A DNA stretch of 64,000 nucleotides from Rhodococcus sp. HNM0569 (GCF_012726205.1 NZ_JAASAE010000007.1:154454-218453); one strand, 5' to 3'. Positions 25,593 through 34,850 are shown, counted from the first letter of the stretch. Notes: a model not told the origin generated them from the letters alone. Numbers and translations are program-made.

Positions 25593-26048
25593 CTACCGAC
25601 GTTTCCACGCGCCCGGGTCGGCAATGAGCGTCGACACGAACTCCGGCAGCGCGCCCGACGCGATGTCGGCGACGCTGACGTTCTCGAGCACCGCACGCAG
25701 GTTCACGCGCACCGCGATCCACACGTCGACGAGCCGCTCGGCGGGTGCGTCGTACGTCACGTCCTCCGGCCGCTCACCCCGCACCGACGCCAACGGCCCC
25801 TCCACGGTGCGGATGACGTCGGCGACGCTGATCTGCTCCGCCGGCCGCGCGAGCCAGTAGCCACCGTCCGGGCCGCGCCTGCTCCGCACGAGCTCGCCGC
25901 GTCGCAGATCCGACAGGACCGTCTCCAAGAACTTGAACGGCACGTGCTGCGCCTTGGCGACCGCGTCGGCCTTCCGCGGTTCGGGCGCCGCCGCCGCGAG
26001 TTCGACGAGAGCCCGGACGGCGTAGTCCACGCGGGCAGTGATGTGCAC
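25593..26048 (-). CDS. Rrf2-family regulator without Fe-S cysteines
   Basis: A 151-residue Rrf2 protein beginning MHITARVDYAVRALVEL at GTG 26048 (TTG at 26054 is an alternative start). The winged helix includes VPFKFLETVLSDLRRGELV and the beta-wing RRGPDGGYWLARP. IscR/NsrR-type members bind an Fe-S cluster through cysteines, but this protein has no cysteine at all, so it is more like the metabolite-sensing or CymR-like branch. The target is unknown. A 6-bp inverted repeat overlaps its start region and could be an autoregulatory site. Confidence 0.88.
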   Translation of the reverse strand: MHITARVDYAVRALVELAAAAPEPRKADAVAKAQHVPFKFLETVLSDLRRGELVRSRRGPDGGYWLARPAEQISVADVIRTVEGPLASVRGERPEDVTYDAPAERLVDVWIAVRVNLRAVLENVSVADIASGALPEFVSTLIADPGAWKRR

Positions 26049-26053
26049 CGCCA

Positions 26054-26076
26054 ATCCCTACCGTGTCGACAGGGAT
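26054..26076. promoter_or_regulatory. Inverted repeat at the Rrf2 gene start
   Basis: ATCCCT (26054-26059) and AGGGAT (26071-26076) flank an 11-base spacer immediately upstream of the GTG start of the Rrf2 gene. The spacing is similar to known Rrf2-family operators, so autoregulation is plausible. Confidence 0.4.
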
Positions 26077-26103
26077 GCTGACAAGCGCATTGCCGTCGCA
26101 CCC

Positions 26104-26787
26104 TCACCGCCGCGCGAAGTTGACGACGAAATCGAGGGTTCCGTTGGGCGCGACGCTCACGAAACCGAGCGACGGCGGTTCGATGCCGAAATCGCGCCAC
26201 CACACCGGCACGTTCGCGGCAACGATCAGTCCCGCGGGCTCCTTGCGCACCTGCATGTTGACCGTAACCGGAACCGTCTGCCCCTTGAGCGTCAATTCGC
26301 CTCGCGTCGTGACGGTTCCGAGCGCGCCGTCGGCGGGCACGCTCGAGATGTCGACGGGTTCGACGAGCGCGAACAACGCGTCGGGGAAGTCGGGTGCACG
26401 CATCAGCGTGTTCGCGAAGTACTCGTCGCGCTGCGCCGAATCGGTGCGGATGCCCGAAACCTTCACGTGCACTTCGCCATTACGCACAATATCGCCGTTG
26501 ACGAGAGCCCACCCCGTGACCTCGCCGGTACTGCCCGAAACCGTGGACTGCGCGCCCACAAGCGTTTCGTGCACCGTGTAGCCCGCCGCCGTCTGGTCGA
26601 TTCCGGTGCCGTGCGTGACCGGCCAGCTGCCGGGCGGGGCGTTCGCGGGCAGCTCGGTAGCCGGATCCGACAGCGTGAACGCCGAGTCGTCCTCGCCTGC
26701 GACGTACTCGTCGTATGCCCACGGGCCGACCACCGCGACGGCGAGCACCGCCACCACCGCTCCGATCAGCCACCAGAGCCTGCTCAT
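26104..26787 (-). CDS. YceI-family protein with N-terminal membrane anchor
   Basis: A 227-residue YceI-like protein. An uncleaved signal anchor occupies residues 4-26 (LWWLIGAVVAVLAVAVVGPW). The lipocalin-like YceI barrel follows, with blocks such as WPVTHGTGIDQTAAGYTVHE, GWALVNGDIVRNGEVHV and the late RGELTLKGQTVPV. YceI proteins bind isoprenoid or other amphiphilic molecules in the envelope; the ligand here is unknown. It lies between the Rrf2 regulator and the end of the Mrp operon, all on the minus strand, with 55- and 72-base gaps. Confidence 0.85.
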   Translation of the reverse strand: MSRLWWLIGAVVAVLAVAVVGPWAYDEYVAGEDDSAFTLSDPATELPANAPPGSWPVTHGTGIDQTAAGYTVHETLVGAQSTVSGSTGEVTGWALVNGDIVRNGEVHVKVSGIRTDSAQRDEYFANTLMRAPDFPDALFALVEPVDISSVPADGALGTVTTRGELTLKGQTVPVTVNMQVRKEPAGLIVAANVPVWWRDFGIEPPSLGFVSVAPNGTLDFVVNFARR

Positions 26788-26859
26788 GAATCCAGCCTAT
26801 GGCCCACCGGGCGGCGTTGAACCGGTAATGCGGGACTCTCCAGGCTGGGCCGCTGCGGC

Positions 26860-27174
26860 TCAGCGCGCGAGCTCGTCGTAGCGGGTGCGATCGCTCAACG
26901 GCGCACCCGCGAGGTACCCGGCACGCCCGATCGCGTTGCCTCCGACCGCGGAAGTCGCAAGGTTGATCACCACCGCCGCGAGCGCCTTGACGGCATTGCC
27001 CCAGCCCGGGTCCAGGAACAGCACCCCGATGATGATCAGCGAGATGCCGAGACCGGACGCGGTGGTGATGGCACTGACGCGCGAGTACATGTCGGGCAGG
27101 CGTACCAAACCGATCGCGCCCGCCGCGAAAACGAGCGCACCGAGCACCAACAGGACCGTTCCGACGACTGTCAT
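26860..27174 (-). CDS. mrpG: Mrp Na+/H+ antiporter subunit G
   Basis: A 104-residue MrpG/MnhG/PhaG subunit with three membrane helices; the family stretch GAIGLVRLPDMYSRVSAIT is present near residues 20-38. It is the last gene of the operon. Its ATG at 27174 overlaps the mrpF stop by four bases. Confidence 0.92.
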   Translation of the reverse strand: MTVVGTVLLVLGALVFAAGAIGLVRLPDMYSRVSAITTASGLGISLIIIGVLFLDPGWGNAVKALAAVVINLATSAVGGNAIGRAGYLAGAPLSDRTRYDELAR

Positions 27175-27431
27175 CGCTGCCCCCTCGTGATCAGTCGCGC
27201 AAGGGACATGGTGGACAGGAAGCCGACCACGCTCGCAATCAGCATCAAGTCGAATACCAGTCCCTCCACCATCTGCAGACCGAGAACCGCCAGCGCACCG
27301 ACGAAGGCGAAGAAGATCATGTCGGCGGCCGCACCCCGATCGGCGTCGGTGGGCCCCTTCAGGATTCGGTGCGCAGCGGGCAGCATCGTCAGCGCGACGA
27401 CCGCGAGGACGATCCAGACAACAGTGTTCAC
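27171..27431 (-). CDS. mrpF: Mrp Na+/H+ antiporter subunit F
   Basis: An 86-residue MrpF/MnhF subunit with three membrane helices. The conserved HRILKGPTDADRGAAADM segment follows helix 1 and leads into helix 2. Both ends overlap neighbouring genes by four bases, so it is translated as part of the Mrp complex operon. Confidence 0.92.
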   Translation of the reverse strand: MNTVVWIVLAVVALTMLPAAHRILKGPTDADRGAAADMIFFAFVGALAVLGLQMVEGLVFDLMLIASVVGFLSTMSLARLITRGQR

Positions 27432-27811
27432 AGTGCCTCCGATCTCGGAGCGCGACGAGCTCCGCCATCACCGTCGCGGCGCATCGCGTGCAGCATCCTG
27501 TCTTCGAGCTCGTGAATCTCCGCACGGAACTCGTCCGGGTCGGGCGCATACATCCCGTGCACGTACAGCGCAGGCTCGTCGCCGGTATGCACCGCAAGGG
27601 TGAGTGTGCCCGGCGTCAGGGAGATGAGGTTTGCGAGCATCGTGATCTCGAGGTTCGTGCGGCACCGAACCGGGACCTTTGCGATGCCCGCCGCCATTCG
27701 ACCGGCCGGAGTCACCACGTCGGTGATTACCTCGGCATTGGATTTCACCAGCAGCCACAGGAAGTAGCCGGCAAATCCGATCAGCCGCAGAGGCCACGTC
27801 AACCAGGTCAT
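27428..27811 (-). CDS. mrpE: Mrp Na+/H+ antiporter subunit E
   Basis: A 127-residue MrpE subunit with N-terminal helices (LRLIGFAGYFLWLLVKSN), the family segment TNLEITMLANLISLTPGTL, and a hydrophilic C-terminus. The ATG at 27811 overlaps the mrpD stop; longer in-frame openings upstream lie inside mrpD and are not credible starts. Confidence 0.92.
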   Translation of the reverse strand: MTWLTWPLRLIGFAGYFLWLLVKSNAEVITDVVTPAGRMAAGIAKVPVRCRTNLEITMLANLISLTPGTLTLAVHTGDEPALYVHGMYAPDPDEFRAEIHELEDRMLHAMRRDGDGGARRAPRSEAL

Positions 27812-29343
27812 CCGCGCACCGCCTCGACGTAGGCGCTGGTGTCGACCAGTCCGGCCGCAGCCTGGTCGGCGAGCGTGAGGAATCCTTCGGCCCCCACGCC
27901 GAGCGCGAACGAGACGAGCGTCAGCAGGAGAGGGGGAGCAACGAGCATCCACGGGACGCGCCGAGCCGCCTTCGGCTGCGAATCGGTCTTCTCTTGGACC
28001 GCGACGCGCCGGGAATCCTCCGGCGAGCCGGTCGCGGACTCGGGCGACGAGACCGGAGTGTAGGTGCCCATGAACATGTTCCGCCAGATCGTGACCATGA
28101 GCACCAGGGTGAAGAAGCTGACCGCGATACCGATTCCGGCCGCAGCGTACTGGCCGTCGAGTACGGCGGCACGAGTGATCAGGAGTTTGGCCACGAATCC
28201 GGAGAAGATCGGCAGACCCGCCGCAGACAGGGCCGCGCCGAAGAACGCCACCGCCAGCCAGGGCTCACGGCGGGCGAGTCCGCGAACCTTGCCGAGTTCG
28301 TCGGAGCCGTAGGTGATCTGCACGGCGCCGGTCGTCATGAACAGCGCCGCCTTCACCACCATGTGGTGAAGCAGATAGGCGATGCCTGCCGCCAGGCCGA
28401 TCGGACCGAACAGGCCGACGCCGAGCACGATGTATCCCATCTGGCTGACCATGTGGAAGCCGAGGATCTGGCCCGCCCGCTGCTCGCCCATCCCACCGAG
28501 CACGCCGAGCGTCATCGTGATGCACGCGACCACGACGAAGATCCACAGATAAGTGCGGTCGCCGTCGAACACCACCGAGTAGATGCGGTAGACGGCATAC
28601 ACCGCGACCTTGGTGTGCAGCCCGGAGAACAACGCGCGAACCGCCGGTGACGCGTGCGGGTAGCTGTTGGTGAGCCATCCGTGCACCGGGATCGTCGCCG
28701 CCTTCACCGACAGGGCGATCAGCACCACCGCGGCACCGGCCGCGACGGCGCCGTCCTCTTGGGCGGCGCCGGCAAGTTCGGCGAGGTTGACGGTACCTGC
28801 GGTTCCATACACGAGTCCGACACCGAACAGGAAGATCGTCGACGTGAGCAGGTTGGTGGTCACGTACAGACGTCCGGCGGTGAGTCGCTTGCGGCCACCG
28901 AAGACCGCAATCAAGCCGTACGACGGCATGATCATCACTTCGATGAACACGAACAGATTGAACAGATCACCGGTGAGCAGAGCGCCGAACACGCCACCGG
29001 ACAGCACCAGAACGAGCGGGCTGAAGTATCGGTTGACGCCGTCACCGGCAGCGATGCCGTAGGCGGAGCACACCAGACCCAACAACGCAGTCAGCGTGAT
29101 CATCACCGCGGCGAAGGTGTCGGCGACGAAGGGGATCGCGATCCCCGTCGCCCACAGCCCGACCTGGGCGGACAACACGACGCCGTCCCATGTCGCGATC
29201 ACGAGGAGAATTCCGAACACCGCAGCCAGTGCCTCGACCACGATCAACAGCATCGTGCGCACGAGAGCGCGGCCGGTGGCGGCAGCGGCCGCGGCCGCCA
29301 AGAGCGGAACCGCGACGGCCAAAGGCAGGAACGTTTCCGTCAT
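27808..29343 (-). CDS. mrpD: Mrp Na+/H+ antiporter subunit D
   Basis: A 511-residue proton-translocating subunit homologous to complex I NuoM/NuoN, with about fourteen helices. The Proton_antipo_M core carries the conserved lysines and VIMMPSYGLIA, KAATIPVHGWL and HHMVVKAALFM segments. It overlaps mrpC and mrpE by four bases at each end. The C-terminal ~90 residues include a charged loop (about 425-465) that is unusual in length. Confidence 0.93.
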   Translation of the reverse strand: MTETFLPLAVAVPLLAAAAAAATGRALVRTMLLIVVEALAAVFGILLVIATWDGVVLSAQVGLWATGIAIPFVADTFAAVMITLTALLGLVCSAYGIAAGDGVNRYFSPLVLVLSGGVFGALLTGDLFNLFVFIEVMIMPSYGLIAVFGGRKRLTAGRLYVTTNLLTSTIFLFGVGLVYGTAGTVNLAELAGAAQEDGAVAAGAAVVLIALSVKAATIPVHGWLTNSYPHASPAVRALFSGLHTKVAVYAVYRIYSVVFDGDRTYLWIFVVVACITMTLGVLGGMGEQRAGQILGFHMVSQMGYIVLGVGLFGPIGLAAGIAYLLHHMVVKAALFMTTGAVQITYGSDELGKVRGLARREPWLAVAFFGAALSAAGLPIFSGFVAKLLITRAAVLDGQYAAAGIGIAVSFFTLVLMVTIWRNMFMGTYTPVSSPESATGSPEDSRRVAVQEKTDSQPKAARRVPWMLVAPPLLLTLVSFALGVGAEGFLTLADQAAAGLVDTSAYVEAVRG

Positions 29344-29690
29344 CTCTGCTCCTCCTGCTCGTCGGCGTCGGCCTCGTCGTCGCCGGTGTCGTCATCGGTG
29401 CTCCGGCCGCGACGCACGGCGGCAAGAGTGAGCATGTACACGGTGATCGCGAACGAGATGACGATGGCGGTCAACGTGAATGCGTGCGGCAACGGATCGG
29501 CCATGTTCGCGATGTCGGAGAGGTGAAGCAGCGGAGCGTCACGGTTCGCGGTCACCCCGGTCACCATCAGAGTCAGGTTGGCTGCGTGGCTGATCAGCAC
29601 GAAGCCGAACACGATCCGCACCATTCCACGCTGGAGAATCAGGTAGACGCCACCGGCGACAAGGACACCGATCATCACGGCAATACTCAT
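29340..29690 (-). CDS. mrpC: Mrp Na+/H+ antiporter subunit C
   Basis: A 116-residue NuoK-like MrpC subunit with three helices and the segment GFVLISHAANLTLM. The C-terminal tail is strongly acidic (TDDDTGDDEADADEQEE), which is uncommon for this small subunit. The ATG at 29690 overlaps the mrpA stop by four bases. Confidence 0.92.
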   Translation of the reverse strand: MSIAVMIGVLVAGGVYLILQRGMVRIVFGFVLISHAANLTLMVTGVTANRDAPLLHLSDIANMADPLPHAFTLTAIVISFAITVYMLTLAAVRRGRSTDDDTGDDEADADEQEEQR

Positions 29691-32470
29691 GCGGACACCG
29701 CCCTGTTCTCCTCGCGGTCGGGTGTCGGGTCCGTGCCGAGCCTGTTCAGCGATGTCAGGATCACGCCGATGACGGCGAGGTACACGCCGACGTCGAACAC
29801 CATCGCAGTGGTGAAGTGGTAGTAGCCACCCCACGGCAGCGGGATTTCCGCGTGCAGCGGCGTGAGGAAGCCACCGTCGACGAACCCGAGCAGTCCGGTC
29901 ACGGTGGCGACCGCGACACCCGCACAGATCAAGCCGATATACGGCAGCTTGATCGGTGCCTGGTCGGAGCTGGGCGCAGCCAAGTAGGCGAGCGCGAATG
30001 CGGCGCCGCCGACGAGCGCCGCGATGAACCCGCCGCCGGGGTCGTAGTGTCCGCGCAAGAACAGGTATGCGGAGAGCACGATCAGTACCGGCGTCACCCA
30101 GCGACCGACCGTGCGTGCGAGCACGGAATTGTCCGTCGGATCGACGACCGCGCGACGAGCGGCACCACCGTGGTGGGCGCGGGTGGGCAGCAGATCCGAC
30201 GAGTCCAGCACCGCGACAACGATGAAGCCCGCGACGCCGAGGACGGTCAACTCGCCGAGCGTGTCCAGAGCACGGAAGTCGACGAGGATCGAATTGACGA
30301 TGTTCGTCGCGCCGGTGGTGTCCTCCGTCTGTGTGAGGAAGTATTCGGCCGCGGGCGACCGATCCCGGCGACCCGTCAGGAGATAAACGGCAGCGAAGGC
30401 CGCGACGCCCGCGACGACGGCGAACGCCGCCGCGCTCCAGCGCCGCATCTGCGACGGCTTCCGGAACCGGCGGGGCAGCCTGCGGAGCACCAGTACGGCG
30501 ACCACCACGGTGAGCACTTCCACCAGCATCTGAGTGAGCCCGACGTCGGGGGCCCCGAGCTCGAAGAACACCAGAGCCACGGAGAAGCCGACGATGCCGA
30601 CGACGGCCAGCGCCCCCAGACGCGACGGGATCATCACCGTGCCCAGCACGCCCGCCGCGATCAACAGCAGGAAGAGCCAGTCGATCGGCCGGGTGATCGC
30701 CCCGGCGACAGGGGGAACGTCGACGCCGGTCGAGACGATCGCCACGCCGGCCAGCACCAGGACGACCAGCGGTGCGGCGAGGTGCCGTGTCGGAGACTGG
30801 GAACGGGAGTAGTCCGCCACGAAGCCACCCGCGAAGCGCGATCCGGTCAGGACCGCCTCGAACATACGGGTTCCCTCCACCGGGAACAGCCGGCGGTCCA
30901 GCAGGCGGTCGATCCGGCTGCGCTGCCAGAAGGCGACGACGCCGAGTCCGATGGTGATCACGGACATCCACAATGCAGGAGTGAACCCGTACCAGAGCGT
31001 CAGATGAACGTGTCCGATCGCGCCCTGCGTGTCCAGCGCGATCCGGTCGACGAGCGGTGCCAGCCAGTCCGACCGCAGTCCCAGGACGAGGCCGGCGAGC
31101 GACGAGACCGCGGCCGGGAGGCGGAATCCTATCGACCTCTGCTCGTACAGGCGCACCTGTTCGGTAGGCCCACCGAACGCGCCGTACACGATGCGGAAGG
31201 AGTACGCGAACGTCAGTACAGCCGCCCCCACCGCGACGGCACCGACCGCGGGGCCCACCCATGCAGGACCCGGCGCCTCCAGGTAGGCGCCGAACAGGTT
31301 TTCCTTGGACACGAAGCCGAGCAGGGGCGGCAGACCTGCCATCGACGCCGCCGACAGCCCGGCCAGGACCGCGGTGAACGGCATGACCCGCCACAACCCG
31401 GTCATCTCCCTGATGTCGCGACTACCGACCTCGCGATCGATCACACCGACCAGCATGAACAACGTCGCCTTGAACAGTGCGTGGGCAAGAGTGTGCACAC
31501 CGGCAGCAGCGAGCGCGGTGGGGGTCCCCACTCCGATCACCGCGACCAGGAAGCCCAACTGACTCACGGTCGAGTACGCCAGCAGTTCTTTCAGATCGTG
31601 CCGCTGCAGGGCGAAAACAGCACCGATGACGGCGGTCAGCAAACCACCGGCGATGAGCGTGGACTGCCAGACGGTATTGCTGCTGAGCGCCGGCGAGAAG
31701 CGCATGAGCAGGTAGATGCCTGCCTTCACCATCGCGGCCGCGTGCAGGTACGCGCTGACCGGTGTCGCCGCGGCCATCGCGTCGGGAAGCCAGTAGTGGA
31801 ACGGGAACTGCGCCGATTTCGTGAAAACCGCGAGAATGATCAGCACCGCCACCGCAGTGGAAAACGCGTTGTTCTCATGCCAGACCGGGTCGGCGAGGAT
31901 GGCGCTGAGGCTGGTGGTGCCGGTGAAGGCCCACATGACGGCGACTGCGGCGATCAGCGCGAGACCGCCGGCGCCGGTGAGTAGGAAAGTCCGGACCGCC
32001 GGCGGCGCCGCGTAGGCGCCCGATCTGCCGATGAGCAGGAACGAGCAGATTGTGGTGAACTCCCAGAAGACTGCGAGTAACACGATGTCGTCGGCGAGGA
32101 CGAGACCGAACATCGCCGCGGCGAACAGCGACATCAGGACGTAGAAGCTGCCGTGACGACCGCGCGAGAAGTAGCCGGCCGAATAGGCCATGACCAAGGC
32201 GCCGACGCCGATGACCAGCACCAGGAAGAGCAGTGCGGTGCCGTCGAGCCGGAACGAGAACTCGATCCCGGCCGACGGGATCCACGGCAGGCTCACCGTG
32301 CGGACGCCGTCGTCCTGCAAGTCCGGAACCACCGTCACGGCCAGGACCGCGCCGAGCACCACGAAGACCCCGGCCAGCACCCAGCCGGTCAGGCGCCCGA
32401 CCCACCGGTCGAGCACCGGCGCGACCGCAGCGCACGCTACCAGCGCCAGAAGCACCCAGACCAGGACCAC
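29687..32470 (-). CDS. mrpA: Mrp Na+/H+ antiporter fused subunit A/B
   Basis: A 927-residue protein with the NuoL-like MrpA core (about residues 1-650, including FWEFTTICSFLLIGRSG, KSAQFPFHYWLPDAMAA and the HTLAHALFKATLFM segment), a MbhD-like section (TQMLVEVLTVVVAVLVL) and a C-terminal MrpB-like domain (about 790-910, YLFLRGHYDPGGGFIAALV). Subunits A and B are therefore one polypeptide, and no separate mrpB exists. It starts the operon A/B-C-D-E-F-G, whose genes all overlap by four bases (ATGA). The complex exchanges Na+ for H+ and supports alkali and salt tolerance. Confidence 0.93.
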   Translation of the reverse strand: MVLVWVLLALVACAAVAPVLDRWVGRLTGWVLAGVFVVLGAVLAVTVVPDLQDDGVRTVSLPWIPSAGIEFSFRLDGTALLFLVLVIGVGALVMAYSAGYFSRGRHGSFYVLMSLFAAAMFGLVLADDIVLLAVFWEFTTICSFLLIGRSGAYAAPPAVRTFLLTGAGGLALIAAVAVMWAFTGTTSLSAILADPVWHENNAFSTAVAVLIILAVFTKSAQFPFHYWLPDAMAAATPVSAYLHAAAMVKAGIYLLMRFSPALSSNTVWQSTLIAGGLLTAVIGAVFALQRHDLKELLAYSTVSQLGFLVAVIGVGTPTALAAAGVHTLAHALFKATLFMLVGVIDREVGSRDIREMTGLWRVMPFTAVLAGLSAASMAGLPPLLGFVSKENLFGAYLEAPGPAWVGPAVGAVAVGAAVLTFAYSFRIVYGAFGGPTEQVRLYEQRSIGFRLPAAVSSLAGLVLGLRSDWLAPLVDRIALDTQGAIGHVHLTLWYGFTPALWMSVITIGLGVVAFWQRSRIDRLLDRRLFPVEGTRMFEAVLTGSRFAGGFVADYSRSQSPTRHLAAPLVVLVLAGVAIVSTGVDVPPVAGAITRPIDWLFLLLIAAGVLGTVMIPSRLGALAVVGIVGFSVALVFFELGAPDVGLTQMLVEVLTVVVAVLVLRRLPRRFRKPSQMRRWSAAAFAVVAGVAAFAAVYLLTGRRDRSPAAEYFLTQTEDTTGATNIVNSILVDFRALDTLGELTVLGVAGFIVVAVLDSSDLLPTRAHHGGAARRAVVDPTDNSVLARTVGRWVTPVLIVLSAYLFLRGHYDPGGGFIAALVGGAAFALAYLAAPSSDQAPIKLPYIGLICAGVAVATVTGLLGFVDGGFLTPLHAEIPLPWGGYYHFTTAMVFDVGVYLAVIGVILTSLNRLGTDPTPDREENRAVSA

Positions 32471-32570
32471 ATGTCCCCCTCAGCCGTCGACGATTACCCG
32501 CCGACCAGACTTCCCGGCACACCGTTGCTCACCCTACAGTCGCCCTGATCCGACGAGGCAGGGCGGGATC

Positions 32571-33047
32571 TCAGCTGTCGCGCGGGGGGAATCCTCCGGT
32601 CGCGATCGGACCCCAGGACTGCGGCTCGATCCGCAGCAGCGACTTCTTCTGGTCGACCATCGCCTGACGGTACTCCGCCCAGTCCGGATGCTCACCCGCG
32701 ATCGAGCGGTAGTACTCCTCGAACGCGTCGAGCACCGACGGGTCGGCGTCGCTGTCGAGTGCATCCAATATCTCGGCGGTGCCGGAGATCTGCACCCACC
32801 CGGCGTCGAAGTCGTCCGACAGCACGAGGACGTCGACGTGTGGACGCGCCCGCGCATTGCGGGTCTTCGCCCGCTCGGGGTACGACGAGATCACGATCCG
32901 GCCGTCCGCGTCGACACCTCCGGACACCGGAGACATCTGCGGCGATCCGTCGGCGCGTCGCGTCGACAGGATCATGCGGTGACGGGGGCGGAGGAAGTCG
33001 AGCAGGTCTTCGAGACCGACTCGGGTGGTGGTTGCTACTCGCGCCAT
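32571..33047 (-). CDS. PPOX-class (F420- or FMN-binding) oxidoreductase
   Basis: A 158-residue split-beta-barrel protein of the pyridoxamine-phosphate-oxidase-like group: LRPRHRMILSTRRADGSPQM at residues 19-38, VDADGRIVISSYPERAKTRN, then DDFDAGWVQISGTAEIL. Mycobacterial and rhodococcal members mostly bind F420, but the cofactor cannot be fixed by eye. It is divergent from the 33080 gene with only 32 bases between the starts, so their promoters overlap. Confidence 0.82.
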   Translation of the reverse strand: MARVATTTRVGLEDLLDFLRPRHRMILSTRRADGSPQMSPVSGGVDADGRIVISSYPERAKTRNARARPHVDVLVLSDDFDAGWVQISGTAEILDALDSDADPSVLDAFEEYYRSIAGEHPDWAEYRQAMVDQKKSLLRIEPQSWGPIATGGFPPRDS

Positions 33048-33079
33048 CGGGGCTCCTTCTCACGGTAGATTCGGTGACC

Positions 33080-33370
33080 ATGGCCGAGAACGAGCGCGTC
33101 ACGACGACGGATCACGACGCGATCCGCCGCTGGGTCGAGAGCAACGACGGCTTCCCGGCCCGCGTGCCCGCCGCCGAAGCGAGCGGCCCGGGTGGCGTGC
33201 TGCGCCTCGATTTCACGGGCGGTGCGCCCACGGAAGACATCGAACACCTCACGTGGGACGACTGGTTCGCGATCTTCGACGACGAGCGGCTCGCATTCGT
33301 CCACACCGCCGCCGACAGCGACCTGGCCGGCTCGGACCGCGACGCGTACTTCGCGTTCGTGCACCGGTGA
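33080..33370 (+). CDS. Conserved acidic hypothetical protein
   Basis: A 96-residue acidic protein (MAENERVTTTDHDAIRRWVE, then HLTWDDWFAIFDDERLAFVH). It resembles short conserved actinobacterial proteins that are often mis-annotated as glucan-branching enzymes; I do not assign a function. A TAGATT -10 element at 33066-33071 ends nine bases before the ATG, so the transcript is probably leaderless. It is divergent from the PPOX protein. Confidence 0.7.
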   Translation: MAENERVTTTDHDAIRRWVESNDGFPARVPAAEASGPGGVLRLDFTGGAPTEDIEHLTWDDWFAIFDDERLAFVHTAADSDLAGSDRDAYFAFVHR

Positions 33371-33390
33371 AGTGCGCCGAGTGACCACTG

Positions 33391-33666
33391 TCAGTGGTTG
33401 CGCAACTCGTCGATCAGCTCGTCCTTTTTCAGATCCGAGTAACCGGTGATGCCGAGTTCCTTGGCGCGGTCCTTCAGTTCGTCCACCGTCCAGTCCTCGT
33501 ACGAGCCGGACTCGCCGCCCGACTTGCCGACATTCGACCGGCCGCGCGCGGCCGCGGCATTCGAGATGCGCGCCGCCTTCTCCTTCGAATTGCCCTCTTT
33601 GCGCAATTCCTCGTACATTTCCTGATCTTTCAACTGCGGTTCGTCGTTGCTTCCACTCGTGGGCAT
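33391..33666 (-). CDS. Small Rho_N/SAP-like domain protein (DUF7218-type)
   Basis: A 91-residue hydrophilic protein starting MPTSGSNDEPQLKDQEMYEE at ATG 33666, preceded by AAAAGGGGG. The first half (LRKEGNSKEKAARISNAAA) matches the conserved short helical motif of this family. The second half (WTVDELKDRAKELGI ... LKKDELIDELRNH) is a Rho-N/SAP-like nucleic-acid-binding helix pair. It may bind DNA or RNA, possibly as a stress or nucleoid protein; that is inference. It is convergent with the 33080 gene. Downstream of the siderophore-binding gene, it is separated from it by a strong hairpin. Confidence 0.75.
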   Translation of the reverse strand: MPTSGSNDEPQLKDQEMYEELRKEGNSKEKAARISNAAAARGRSNVGKSGGESGSYEDWTVDELKDRAKELGITGYSDLKKDELIDELRNH

Positions 33667-33805
33667 GACAACCCCCTTTTCCGTGCGTCGACGGGCAGTT
33701 TCCCTCTCCGAGACTGCCACAGCGACGGCACTGCGGGGGATCGATCCGCGGCAAGGTGACCACCCGATTCGCGGCGCCGGTGCGCACCTCGGCATTCCGT
33801 TGCAC

Positions 33806-33840
33806 TGCGGCGGTGGACGGCTGAGCCGTCCACCGCCGCA
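33806..33840 (-). terminator. Hairpin terminator of the siderophore-binding protein gene
   Basis: Perfect 16-base arms TGCGGCGGTGGACGGC (33806-33821) and GCCGTCCACCGCCGCA (33825-33840) with a 3-base loop begin 11 bases past the stop of the binding-protein gene. No T-tract follows, as is common in actinobacteria. Confidence 0.8.
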
Positions 33841-33851
33841 TGCGTGCGTGA

Positions 33852-34850
33852 CTACTGCTGTGATTCGAGCTGCGTCAGCACCTGGTCGAACTGGTCGAGG
33901 TTGTAGTTGGCGTCCTCGAAACCACCGACGGTGTCCTTGCCGCCGGGGAAGACGCGATCGGCCTGCACCGCGGGCACCGACTGGAAGATCGGCTCGGCCA
34001 TCACGGTCGCGAGCTGGGCGTTGGGCTGACCGCGCAGGTCGGTGACGTGCAGCAGCACGGTGCCGTCGAGGAGTTCGGGCATGCGTTCGGTGCTCGTCTC
34101 GAGCTCGAACTCGGGGATGTCCGCGGTGGCCGCTTCCTCGGCGGGCGAGATGGTCGCTCCCGCCTTGGCGAAGACGCTGCCGAAGTGGCTCTGCGAGCCG
34201 TACGCCGAGAAGACACCCGGATTCCACGAACCGACCAGCGAGAACTTCTCGCGGCCGAGCACGTCGCGATGCTCGTTCGCGACCTCCTCGGCACGTGCGT
34301 CGTACTTCGCGACGAGATCGTCGAAGACGTCTTCCTTGCCGAGCGCCTCCGCGACGAGGTGCACGCGGCCCTGCCAGTCGGCGCGGCCCGGGCCGGCGAT
34401 GTCGATCACGAGCACCGGGGCGATCTCGCGCATCGAGTTCAGCGCGGCCTCGTCGATGCGGTTGTGCGCGATGATCAGGTCGGGCTGCAGCTGCGCGACC
34501 TGCTCCACGTTGGGCGACGCGCCGTCGGACACGACGGGCACGTCCTTGATCTTCTCCCACGTCTCGGGCGCCACGTCGGTCTCCTTGACCTTGCCTCGGC
34601 CCACCGGAACGACACCCAGGTTGATCAGCGGCTGCGTCGCGATGTGGTGCACCGTGACGATGCGCTCGGCGTCGGCGGGGATCACCACTTCACCGACGCT
34701 GTCGGTGACCGTGCGGTCGGCCGCGGACGTGTCGGTCGACGCGTCGCTACCGCTGTCGGACGAGCTGCAACCGGTGAGCGCGAGCGCGAGCCCGGCGGTG
34801 AGGGCGATCATGCCGCGGCGAAGCCTGCGGCCTGGGCGTGAGGGAGACAT
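33852..34850 (-). CDS. Iron-siderophore ABC transporter substrate-binding lipoprotein
   Basis: A 332-residue FecB/FhuD-like periplasmic-binding lipoprotein. The signal peptide ends in a lipobox LTGC with the lipidated Cys at residue 28, followed by a Ser/Asp-rich linker. Two TroA-like lobes follow (AERIVTVHHIATQPLINLG and VAQLQPDLIIAHN, then KFSLVGSWNPGVFSAY). It should capture ferric siderophores at the outer face of the membrane. It is divergent from the IrtAB-like transporter genes, with a perfect iron-box palindrome between them (34924-34937), so both sides should be repressed by an IdeR/DtxR-type regulator when iron is plentiful. Confidence 0.9.
   Translation of the reverse strand: MSPSRPGRRLRRGMIALTAGLALALTGCSSSDSGSDASTDTSAADRTVTDSVGEVVIPADAERIVTVHHIATQPLINLGVVPVGRGKVKETDVAPETWEKIKDVPVVSDGASPNVEQVAQLQPDLIIAHNRIDEAALNSMREIAPVLVIDIAGPGRADWQGRVHLVAEALGKEDVFDDLVAKYDARAEEVANEHRDVLGREKFSLVGSWNPGVFSAYGSQSHFGSVFAKAGATISPAEEAATADIPEFELETSTERMPELLDGTVLLHVTDLRGQPNAQLATVMAEPIFQSVPAVQADRVFPGGKDTVGGFEDANYNLDQFDQVLTQLESQQ

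Noticed and set aside
34047-34841. Antisense frame opposite the siderophore-binding lipoprotein
   Set aside because: The minus-strand gene has a lipobox and full binding-protein structure; the plus-strand frame is Arg/His/Asp-rich noise.
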